A DNA stretch of 64,000 nt. Origin: LMUY01 sp965199165. GTDB taxonomy: Bacteria > Pseudomonadota > Alphaproteobacteria > Acetobacterales > Acetobacteraceae. The position numbers were made by a program, and so were the translations under genes. The DNA is taken from contig OZ240681.1 of assembly GCA_965199165.1 (NCBI GenBank), positions 2,666,001 through 2,730,000 on the forward strand. Direction: 5' to 3'. This document shows, piece after piece, positions 24,371 through 31,929 of this stretch; position 1 is the stretch's first letter; each line of letters begins with the position of its first letter. The notes beneath the pieces are model-generated. The model made no database searches. It was not told where the DNA came from and was given only the letters and a program-made list of their open reading frames with translations.

Positions 24371-25576
24371 TCAGTTGATCACCGACTTCGCCTCGATCCC
24401 CGGCGTCGCGAAGGTATAGATCAGCTGCAGGAACTTGTAGAGCTGCACCGTCGGCGCGTTGGCGATGTAGATCACGTCCTTGTCCTGCATGGTGAATTGC
24501 TGGATGGCGAAGAAGGTCTGCGGCTGACGCATGTTGACCCGGTAGACCACCGGGGTGCCCGCCGGCAGTGCGCCGGGAACGACGGGCGCACTCACGGGCC
24601 GCAGCCCGGGCGGGGCCAGGCCGAGCGTCTGCAGGTTGCCCGGCCGCTCGTAGCGGAAGAGGAACACCGCTTCCGGGTTGGCGCGGTTATCGTCCAGGCC
24701 GCCGACCCGGGCCACCGCCTCCGCGAGTGAGACCGTCGCTGCGTCGAACGGGATCTGCGCCACCCGGCCGGTCGCGCCGAACGACAAGAACGACCGCGGC
24801 AAGTAGTCGACCTGGATACGGTCGAGCGGCTCGACCGGGATGTTCTCGGACGGCGTGGTCTGGATGCGGGTGAGCGACGTCGTCGCGTCCTGCCCGTGGC
24901 GGTTCACCTTCACCAGGGTGTCCTGCGGGCTGTGCGTCGGACCGCCTGCGAGGGAGATCATGTCCAGCAGGTTCTCATGCGCCAGCGACAGCGGGTAGCG
25001 CCCGGGGTTGCGGACGTCGCCGGAGATGTAGACGATGTTGCTGCCGTTGTTGACAAGGCTGACCAGGACCTGCGCCTGGGAGGCCTTCTCCGCCAGCCGC
25101 CCCTCCACCAGGCGCTGCACCTGGGTGGTGGTCAGGCCGGCCACGTGCAGCTCGCCCGCATAGGGCACCATGATCATGCCGTTGCGGTCGATCTGCAGGC
25201 GGGGCAGGTTCTCGGCGGTCGATCCGGTCGGCGCGGCATCCGTGTCGGTCGGGCGACGCGGGGTGAACAGCCCGGTGCCCCCCGCCTCGTAGATCGACAC
25301 CGCCAGCACGTCGCCCGGCCCCAGCCGGTCCACCGCCACGTTGGAGCGCAGCCTGTCGACCACGCTCAACGACTCCTCCGGACGGTTGTGCAGCTCCGTC
25401 ACCACGGCGGGCGTCAGGTCCACCAGCTTGATCCCGAGCGGGTTGTTCGGCGACGCCGTGCCGTCCAGCACCTGGCCGTTGCTCGGGCCGGAGGTCGGCA
25501 GCGCGCTGCAGCCGGAGACGATCAAGGCCACGGAGAAAACCAATCGGCAGGCAAGCCGTGTGGCGGAATAGGTCAT
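24371..25576 (-). CDS. kpsD: Polysaccharide export outer-membrane lipoprotein (KpsD/Wza-like)
   Basis: 401 aa from ATG 25576. The N-terminus is a lipoprotein signal (MTYSATRLACRLVFSVALIV, then SGC with Cys near residue 23). Next come the export domain (DRLGPGDVLAVSIYEAGGTG) and SLBB-type beta-grasp repeats (MIMVPYAGELHVAGLTTTQV; VYISGDVRNPGRYPLS). It forms the periplasm-spanning and outer-membrane part of the capsule export path with KpsE. The C-terminus PTVQLYKFLQLIYTFATPG probably forms the amphipathic membrane end. It converges on kpsT with 23 bp between stops. Confidence 0.9.
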   Translation of the reverse strand: MTYSATRLACRLVFSVALIVSGCSALPTSGPSNGQVLDGTASPNNPLGIKLVDLTPAVVTELHNRPEESLSVVDRLRSNVAVDRLGPGDVLAVSIYEAGGTGLFTPRRPTDTDAAPTGSTAENLPRLQIDRNGMIMVPYAGELHVAGLTTTQVQRLVEGRLAEKASQAQVLVSLVNNGSNIVYISGDVRNPGRYPLSLAHENLLDMISLAGGPTHSPQDTLVKVNRHGQDATTSLTRIQTTPSENIPVEPLDRIQVDYLPRSFLSFGATGRVAQIPFDAATVSLAEAVARVGGLDDNRANPEAVFLFRYERPGNLQTLGLAPPGLRPVSAPVVPGALPAGTPVVYRVNMRQPQTFFAIQQFTMQDKDVIYIANAPTVQLYKFLQLIYTFATPGIEAKSVIN

Positions 25577-25598
25577 AGGTGCTAGAGGCTCGCCCCGT

Positions 25599-26879
25599 AT
25601 GTCATCGTCACCGCTCGATCGAGGGCCAAGCGCAGGCTTTATGGAACCGGCGCGCCGCGCGCAAGGTGCGGCGGCACCCACCATCGGCGTCGACCGGCGG
25701 CTGGTACGCGCAGGCAACGGAACCGGCGCCTCGACCTATGCGGACGGGGTGCGCCGGGCTGTGTGCCGCTCCGGCCGCTCCCTCCTGGAGCTGACCGACG
25801 CGGCCGGTGCTGCCCCGGTGCCAGCCGGCCGGACACGCCTCTGGGCAGCGGCGCTGGCACCGTGGCGCGTCCGCGCCGCGCCGCAGCGGGGTGGCCTGGT
25901 CGCTGCCGACGTGTTCCGCCGGGCGCAGGTGCATTTCGACGTTTACGGACGCTACCTGCGGCTGCATGCGGCAGTCCTGCCGAGCCTGATGCATTGGAGC
26001 TATCCCCTGCCGCTGCGCCTGGCCGGGGTGCCGAACGTCTACTCCGTCCTGGACCTCATCCCACTGCTGCAGCCCGAGCTCACGCCGATCCGGCAGGCCC
26101 GTGCCCGGCGCATGCTGCGACGTCTGCGGCACGAGGCGGCCCACCTCGTCACCATTTCCGAGACCTCCCGGCGGGAGATCATCGCCACGCTCGGCTGGCC
26201 CGCAGACCAAGTGACCAACACCTCCCTCGCGGTCGAGCCACCGTCCTGGACTGCCGCGGAGGCGGCTGCTGCCCGCGCGCTGGCCACCGAGTCGGTCGGC
26301 GTGGCCGAAGGCGACTACTTCCTCCACGTCGGCACCGTGGAGCGCCGCAAGAACATCGGGCGGCTGATCGAGGCCTACCGCCAGAGCGGGTCGCGTCGTG
26401 CGCTCGTGCTCGCCGGGCCGGATGGATGGCAGGCGGCGGCGGAGATGGCCGGGGCGGCGGACTTGCTCGTGTCCGCAGGCCCGGCGGCCCGGCAGGCGGC
26501 GGGCCGGGCGCGGGTGATACGCGCCGACTGGATGGAGCGGACGGCGCTGCTCGGGCTCCTCCAGGGCGCCGCCGCGCTGCTGGCGCCCTCCTTGGCGGAG
26601 GGCTTCGGTCTGCCGGCCGTGGAAGCGATGGCGCTCGGCACGCCCGCGCTTACCAGCGACATGGGCGCCTGTGCGGAAGTCGCGGGCGACGGTGCGTTGC
26701 TGGTCGCTCCGCGGGATGTGCGCCAGCTCGCCGATGCCCTGGCCGCGCTGGACCGCGACCCCGGTTTGCGCGGCAGCCTGGCGGAACGTGGCCGCAAGCG
26801 GGCCCGCGCGTTCTCGGCGGCCGCCTACGCTGCCCGGCTGGCGGCGGTCTACGATGCGGTGCTGGCTGGGTCTGGCTAG
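25599..26879 (+). CDS. Glycosyltransferase family 4-like (GT-B)
   Basis: 426 aa, ATG 25599 (25641 is an alternative). The N-terminal half has the donor-less domain of mannosyl/rhamnosyl-type GT4 enzymes. VYSVLDLIPLLQPELTP and HLVTISETSRREI are hallmarks of this subgroup, in which HD is usual (here LD). The C-terminal half has FLHVGTVERRKNIGRLIEAY and APSLAEGFGLPAVEAMALG, with the E-x7-E nucleotide-sugar motif. It likely adds a sugar during capsule or exopolysaccharide synthesis. Starts of this gene and kpsD are 22 bp apart and divergent, so they share a promoter region with the export genes. Confidence 0.88.
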   Translation: MSSSPLDRGPSAGFMEPARRAQGAAAPTIGVDRRLVRAGNGTGASTYADGVRRAVCRSGRSLLELTDAAGAAPVPAGRTRLWAAALAPWRVRAAPQRGGLVAADVFRRAQVHFDVYGRYLRLHAAVLPSLMHWSYPLPLRLAGVPNVYSVLDLIPLLQPELTPIRQARARRMLRRLRHEAAHLVTISETSRREIIATLGWPADQVTNTSLAVEPPSWTAAEAAAARALATESVGVAEGDYFLHVGTVERRKNIGRLIEAYRQSGSRRALVLAGPDGWQAAAEMAGAADLLVSAGPAARQAAGRARVIRADWMERTALLGLLQGAAALLAPSLAEGFGLPAVEAMALGTPALTSDMGACAEVAGDGALLVAPRDVRQLADALAALDRDPGLRGSLAERGRKRARAFSAAAYAARLAAVYDAVLAGSG

Positions 26880-26888
26880 CGGGGCCGG

Positions 26889-27968
26889 TCAGCTGGCGTC
26901 GTCGTGCTCCGGCCCGCCGGTGTTCGGGTGGGCGATCGTGTTCGCCTTGACCGGGTCGGACGGCGCCGCGCCTGGCTCGGACGTGTCGACCACCACCACC
27001 GTCTGCCCCGCCAGCCGGCTCGGCACGACGTGCTTCGGCAGCAGGGCGGCGAAGCGGCGGTCCTCCCGTGCGGCCTCCCAGTCCTTGGCGTCGATCAGGC
27101 CCGTGCGGTCGAGAAAGCTGTTGAACCGGGTCGGGATGCGGATGCAGCCCTCCGAATCCCAGCGTCCCAGCCGCGGCTCCAGCACCGAGGGGTCGGTGGC
27201 GTGCATCTCCATGCGGACCGCCATCAGTGCCCGCGGGGTGCGCCAGTCATCCGTGGTTTGCCAGCCGAAATCCCACACGCGCATGCCGCGCAGGCCGATG
27301 CCGCGGATGTGGTTCTCGTTGTACGTCCCTTGCGCCCGGTAGCCGAGGATGGACGCGTCATTGGTGAACACGCCCACTGGCGTCCGGAAATGCTCCTTGC
27401 GGCCAGGCTTGCCGGTGCTGACATGCACCGAGCCAAGGCTCTCCAGGGCCGCGGCGCCCGGCGTGGCCACCGTCACCCAGAGGCGTTGCACTTTGGGGGA
27501 CCGATCCACCACGACGATGACCTGCAGCGAGTCGGGCTTGGCATGCGCGCGGTCCAGCATCGCCTGCGCCGCGGCCAGCGCGGCGTGGGTAAGAGGTGGC
27601 GCGTCCGGCAGCAGGGTGCCCCCAAGCGACTCGTGCATGTCACCGATCAGCGCGTCGACATCGGTGTGTGCGGCCTTGGGTGGGGGCGCCGGGCTCGGCG
27701 GCGCCGGCGGCAGGACCGTCGCGTTCATCGCCAGGGTGGTCGGCGGTGGTTCGGGTGCCGCTTGCTCCACGTGCCGCGGCGTGTCCGATATGGTCTCCTG
27801 CAGCGCGGCGGCGGGCACGACCGCCGCGTCCTTCACCACGTCCGGCCCTTTCGCCGCGGCTGCGGCCGGCGCCAGGCCGTGCACCACCAGGAGCGGCGCA
27901 CATGCAGTGCCGCAACACAGAGCCGCCGCCGCCAGGAATGCCAGGGCACCGCACGTCTTGAAGGACAT
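26889..27968 (-). CDS. Exported L,D-transpeptidase-like (YkuD) protein with SEGC active-site motif
   Basis: 359 aa from ATG 27968 (MSFKTCGALAF), chosen because a signal peptide follows directly. An upstream Met at 28013 is possible. A Pro/Ala-rich linker (about 75-105) precedes the YkuD-like fold. The catalytic region reads MRMEMHATDPSVLE...WDSEGCIRIP: His, then 15 residues, then S-E-G-C. The usual motif is SHGC, so the His before Gly is replaced by Glu, although Cys, Gly and Arg remain. The family crosslinks peptidoglycan or attaches lipoproteins in the periplasm. The change may alter activity. It is unlinked to other wall genes here. Confidence 0.78.
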   Translation of the reverse strand: MSFKTCGALAFLAAAALCCGTACAPLLVVHGLAPAAAAAKGPDVVKDAAVVPAAALQETISDTPRHVEQAAPEPPPTTLAMNATVLPPAPPSPAPPPKAAHTDVDALIGDMHESLGGTLLPDAPPLTHAALAAAQAMLDRAHAKPDSLQVIVVVDRSPKVQRLWVTVATPGAAALESLGSVHVSTGKPGRKEHFRTPVGVFTNDASILGYRAQGTYNENHIRGIGLRGMRVWDFGWQTTDDWRTPRALMAVRMEMHATDPSVLEPRLGRWDSEGCIRIPTRFNSFLDRTGLIDAKDWEAAREDRRFAALLPKHVVPSRLAGQTVVVVDTSEPGAAPSDPVKANTIAHPNTGGPEHDDAS

Positions 27969-28119
27969 AAGCCACCTGCCCCTTGTTGCGGCCTGCATTG
28001 ACCGGGTCATCATGCCATTTCCCGGCGGAGAGGGCGATGATCGGGAGGTTGCATGGAGCAGGTTTGTAACACCCGTTGTTATTTAGCCACATCGGGTGAT
28101 GCCTCTCGACATCAGGTCA

Positions 28120-28575
28120 TCACCGGCCCGAGCGTCGCACCGACCGGCCAAGGGCGACCAACGCATCGCGCAGGGCGCCGTCCGGGAGCCCCGTGACGGG
28201 CAGCGCCACGTCGCTGCCAGGCGGCTCGGGCGCGGCCGGAAGCGGCGCGGCCGGAGCGTCCTGGACGAAGCGGACACGCTCGACGGCGATCCGGCCGAGA
28301 TGGCCGTTCACCCTGGCCAGCAACTCGCCGGACATATGCTGCAGCTCCATCGCGACCGGGCCGGCACAGGCCAGGGTCAGGGTCGTTCCCGACAGGCGCT
28401 TGGGCACCGTCACCGCGGCCAGCGCAGGACCGACGATGGCCGTCCAGTCCGCCAGGATCTGCGCCGTCGCCGGGGAGCGGCGGCGGAATGCAGGCCGGGT
28501 CAGCGCGGCGACCAGCCCGCCGACCGGGCGGGGACCCCACACGTGCCGCTTGTCGCCAGGATCGTTCGTCGCCAT
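28120..28575 (-). CDS. DUF721/DciA-like protein
   Basis: 151 aa from ATG 28575. LADWTAIVGPALAAVTVPKR and LTLACAGPVAMELQHMSGEL are characteristic of DUF721, the domain of DciA, which loads the replicative helicase in bacteria without DnaC. The alanine/proline-rich C-terminus is variable, as usual. Its start is only 9 bp from the mutY start in the opposite direction, an arrangement often seen in alphaproteobacteria as far as I recall. Whether this copy acts in helicase loading is inferred from the domain. Confidence 0.83.
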   Translation of the reverse strand: MATNDPGDKRHVWGPRPVGGLVAALTRPAFRRRSPATAQILADWTAIVGPALAAVTVPKRLSGTTLTLACAGPVAMELQHMSGELLARVNGHLGRIAVERVRFVQDAPAAPLPAAPEPPGSDVALPVTGLPDGALRDALVALGRSVRRSGR

Positions 28576-28584
28576 ACCGCTGCC

Positions 28585-29679
28585 GTGCTCCCTGACCCGA
28601 CCACGCAGGCCGCTGGCCTGCTCGCCTGGTACGACCGGCACCGGCGCCGCATGCCGTGGCGGGCCGAACCCGGCGAGGCCGCCGACCCTTACCGCGTGTG
28701 GCTGTCGGAGATCATGCTGCAGCAGACCACCGTCGCGGCGGTGATACCGTATTTCGAGCGTTTCGTGTCACGCTTTCCCACCGTGGCGGCCTTGGCAGCG
28801 GCCGGGGAGGCGGAGGTGATGGCGGCCTGGGCCGGCCTGGGCTACTACGCCCGGGCGCGCAACCTGCACGCCTGCGCCAGGCAGGTCGCCGAGTGGGGTG
28901 CGTTCCCGCAGGACGTCGCCGCGTTGCGGGGGCTGCCCGGCATCGGCGCCTACACCTCGGCTGCGATCGCCGCGATCGCGTTCGGCGTCCCGGTCGTCCC
29001 CATCGATGGGAACGTGGAGCGCGTGGTCGCCCGGCTGGCCGCCATCACCCTGCCGCTGCCGGGGGCGCGTGCGCCGATCGCCAGCGCGGCCGCGGCACTG
29101 GGCGACGATGCGGCGGCGCGTGCCCGGCCATCCGACTTCGCCCAGGCGCTGTTCGACCTCGGCGCCACCGTCTGCACGCCTGCCAATCCGGCCTGCATCC
29201 TGTGTCCGCTGTCGCGCGCCTGCCTCGGCCGGGCCGCCGGGCTGGCCGCCGAACTGCCGCGCAAGGCGGCGAAGAAACCACGGCCGATGCGCTACGGCGC
29301 GCATTTCTGGCTGACGGACGCGTCCGGCCAGGTGTTGCTGCGCCGGCGGCCGCCGCGCGGCCTGCTGGGCGGGATGACGGAGTTGCCGGGCACGCCGTGG
29401 CGCGCGACGCCCTGGACGGCGGCAGAGGCCCAGGCTTCGGCGCCGGCTCCCGCGGCCTGGGCGCCGATGGGCCAGGCTCGCCATGGGCTGACCCATTTCG
29501 AGTTGCTGATCGACGTCTACGCCGCATCCGTCCCGGCGATCGATGCGGAGGGGTTCCTGCGCCCGGCCGACGCGCTCGACGAGGAGGCGCTCCCGACCGT
29601 GATGCGCAAGTGCGTCAGCCTCGTGCACGGCCGCGCAGGCTCTCGGGCAGGTCCGACGGGGGTGCCGGGACATGGGTGA
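28585..29679 (+). CDS. mutY: A/G-specific adenine DNA glycosylase
   Basis: 364 aa, GTG at 28585. The frame is open far upstream, but the family similarity begins at LLAWYDRHRRRMPWR. SEIMLQQTTVAAVIPYFERF contains the catalytic Glu. LRGLPGIGAYTSAAIAAIAF is the helix-hairpin-helix and PIDGNVERVV has the catalytic Asp. The four iron-sulfur Cys follow C-x6-C-x2-C-x5-C in CTPANPACILCPLSRAC. The C-terminal Nudix-like domain (HFWLTDASGQVLLRRRPPRG) recognises 8-oxoguanine. It removes A mispaired with 8-oxoG. Its end overlaps the start of the next (frameshifted) gene by 8 bases. Confidence 0.95.
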   Translation: MLPDPTTQAAGLLAWYDRHRRRMPWRAEPGEAADPYRVWLSEIMLQQTTVAAVIPYFERFVSRFPTVAALAAAGEAEVMAAWAGLGYYARARNLHACARQVAEWGAFPQDVAALRGLPGIGAYTSAAIAAIAFGVPVVPIDGNVERVVARLAAITLPLPGARAPIASAAAALGDDAAARARPSDFAQALFDLGATVCTPANPACILCPLSRACLGRAAGLAAELPRKAAKKPRPMRYGAHFWLTDASGQVLLRRRPPRGLLGGMTELPGTPWRATPWTAAEAQASAPAPAAWAPMGQARHGLTHFELLIDVYAASVPAIDAEGFLRPADALDEEALPTVMRKCVSLVHGRAGSRAGPTGVPGHG

Positions 29680-30692
29680 GGCGGATTGGCCAACCGCGTC
29701 CGGCCGGTTCCAGCTCGGTGACCTGGCGCTCCAAAGCGGCGCCACGCTGCCCGGCGCCGCCCTCAGCTGGAAGACGCACGGCACGCTCTCCCCGGCGCGG
29801 GACAACGTGGTGCTCTACCCCACCAGCTACTCCGCCCAGCACCCCGACCTCGAATGGCTGATCGGGCCCGAGGGCGTGCTGGACCCGGGCCGCTGGTTCA
29901 TCGTGATCCCGGACATGTTCGGCAACGGCCTGTCCTCCAGCCCGTCCACCACGCCCGACTGGCCCGGGGCGGGTGACGCCGTGGGACAACGTGCAGGCGC
30001 AGCGCCGCCTGCTGCGGGAGCAATGGGGGATCGAGCGGCTGCACGGCGTCTACGGCTTCTCCATGGGGGCGATCCAGGCCTATCACTGGGCCGCCTGCTT
30101 CCCCGATGCCGTGGCTCGGGCCGTCGTGGTCTGCGGCAGCGCGCGCACGGCGGTGCACAACCGGGTGTTCCTCGCCGGGCTGCTGGCGGTGCTGGAGGCG
30201 GCGCCCGAGCATGCCGGCCACGGCCGCTTCCATGCCGAGCCGCTGGCTGCTCTGCGCGCGTTCGGCCGCATCTACGCCGGCTGGGGGTTGAGCCAGGATT
30301 TCTACCGTGCCGGCCTGCACCTGACGGCGCTTGGCGCGCCCGACCTCCCAACGTTCCTGCGCGTGAACTGGGAGGAGCGCTTCGCCCAACGCTCCGCCGC
30401 CGACCTGCACGCGCAGCTCCGCACCTGGGATGCGGGCGACATCAGCGCCAACCCGCTCTACGGCGGCGACCTGCCGGGGGCGCTGCGGGCGATCCGGGCG
30501 CGGCTGCTGCTGCTGCCATGCGAGACCGACCTCTACTTCCGGGTGGCGGACAACGCCGCGGAGATGGCGCACCTGGCGGATGCGGAACTGAGGCCGATCC
30601 CCAGCATCTGGGGGCACCGCGCCGGCAACCCGTCCGCCAATCCGGTCGACCTGGCGTTCCTGCGGGACGCGGTCCGGGCCTGGTTCGCCTGA
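29672..30692 (+). pseudogene. Alpha/beta hydrolase (homoserine O-acetyltransferase-like), frameshifted
   Basis: Two frames together make one complete MetX-type alpha/beta hydrolase of about 339 aa. The first (from ATG 29672) runs through WFIVIPDMFGNGLSSSPSTT. The second (open from before GTG 29973) continues with VTPWDNVQAQRRLLREQWGI. The nucleophile elbow VYGFSMGAIQAYHWA has Ser in GFSMG, and the charge-relay His is in SIWGHRAGNP. The break falls in the G/C run around 29962-29973 (CCCGGGGCGGG). Deleting one G restores the frame. Either the gene is broken or the base call is wrong. The rest is well preserved, so loss is recent or artefactual. Confidence 0.75.
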
Positions 30693-31927
30693 TGGACTTC
30701 ACCTTCCTCCACGCCGCCGACCTGCATCTGGATTCGCCGCTGCGTGGCCTGGATCCGGATGCGCCGGCGGACCGCATCCGGGGCGCCACGCGGCAGGCGC
30801 TGGTCAACCTGGTCCAGCTCGCCAAGGATGAGCAGGTCGGCTTCGTCCTGCTCGCCGGCGACCTCTACGATGGGGATTGGAAGGATTGGCGCACCGGCCA
30901 TTTCCTGGTGTCCCAACTCGCCGAGCTGAAGCGCGCCGGCATCCCGGTGGTCGCCATCAGCGGCAACCACGATGCGGAGGCGGTGCTCACGGCGGGGCTG
31001 CCCTTCCCGGGCAACATGCTGCCGTCGCGGCAGCCCGGGACCGCCTTCCCGATCCCGGGTGTGGCCGTGCATGGCCAGAGCTTCGCCACCCGCGCCGTGC
31101 GCGAGCCCTTGGCGCTGTCCTATCCCCGGCCGCTCGACGAGCATTTCAACATCGGCCTGCTGCACACCGCCTGCGGCTCGAGCGAGCACGACAACTATGC
31201 GCCCTGCACCCCGGCCGAGTTGCAGGCCAAGGGCTACGACTACTGGGCGCTCGGCCACGTGCACCAGCGGGCGGTGCTGTCGCGGGAGCCGCCGATCGTG
31301 TTCCCCGGCAACCTGCAGGGCCGCCACATCCGCGAGGAAGGCAGCAAGGGCGCCAGCCTGGTGCGCGTCGTGGCCGGCCGGGTCGCCGCCGTCACGCACC
31401 ACGCGCTGGACGTGCTGCGTTGGCGCCGCCTGGTCGTGGATGTGAGCGGTGCCGCCGATCTGCCTGCCGTGCAGGGCCGCATCGCCCTCCCGCTCGACAC
31501 GGCGCTGGCGGAGGCGGAGGGCCGCCTGCTGATCGTCCGCCTCGTGCTGGAGGGTGCGTCCGCCGCGCATGGCGAACTGGCCGGCAACCCGCAACGCACC
31601 CTCGCCACGTTGCGCGCGGCCGCCAGCGAGCTCGCCGGGCGGGACGCGCTGTGGATCGAGGACGTCCGCGTCCGCACCACGTCCGGGCCGGAGCCGTCCA
31701 GCCTGCGCACCCAACCGGGCGTGATCGGCACGTTGGTGGACGCCTTGGCCGAGCCGCCGGCGCTTGACGCCGAGTTCACCGCCTTCCTGGCCGACATGGG
31801 CAAGCGGATCGACACCGACCTGCTCGACGAGGACCATCCGTTCCGCGCCCTGGCAGCCGGCCAGGTGCCGGAGTCGATGGTCGCGCGGGCGCAGGCGTTA
31901 TTGCGGGCCGAGTTGCTGCGGGACTAG
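30692..31927 (+). CDS. SbcD/Mre11-like DNA repair nuclease (YhaO type)
   Basis: 411 aa, ATG overlapping the previous stop by one base. All calcineurin-like phosphoesterase motifs of the Mre11/SbcD type are present: HAADLHLDSP (DxH), LAGDLYDGDW (GDxxD), ISGNHDAE (GNHD), then LHTACG and ALGHVHQR (GHxH). The C-terminal 120 residues are a capping region. Length and architecture fit the YhaO branch, which pairs with a YhaN-type SMC ATPase. That partner follows after 2 bp. The pair should process DNA ends in a metal- and ATP-dependent way, with the nuclease active on broken or blocked DNA. Confidence 0.9.
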   Translation: MDFTFLHAADLHLDSPLRGLDPDAPADRIRGATRQALVNLVQLAKDEQVGFVLLAGDLYDGDWKDWRTGHFLVSQLAELKRAGIPVVAISGNHDAEAVLTAGLPFPGNMLPSRQPGTAFPIPGVAVHGQSFATRAVREPLALSYPRPLDEHFNIGLLHTACGSSEHDNYAPCTPAELQAKGYDYWALGHVHQRAVLSREPPIVFPGNLQGRHIREEGSKGASLVRVVAGRVAAVTHHALDVLRWRRLVVDVSGAADLPAVQGRIALPLDTALAEAEGRLLIVRLVLEGASAAHGELAGNPQRTLATLRAAASELAGRDALWIEDVRVRTTSGPEPSSLRTQPGVIGTLVDALAEPPALDAEFTAFLADMGKRIDTDLLDEDHPFRALAAGQVPESMVARAQALLRAELLRD

Positions 31928-31929
31928 CC

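Noticed and set aside
29955..29980. Programmed ribosomal frameshift in the hydrolase gene
   Set aside because: No slippery heptamer or downstream structure, and the hydrolase family is not known to use frameshifting; a lesion or sequencing error is simpler.
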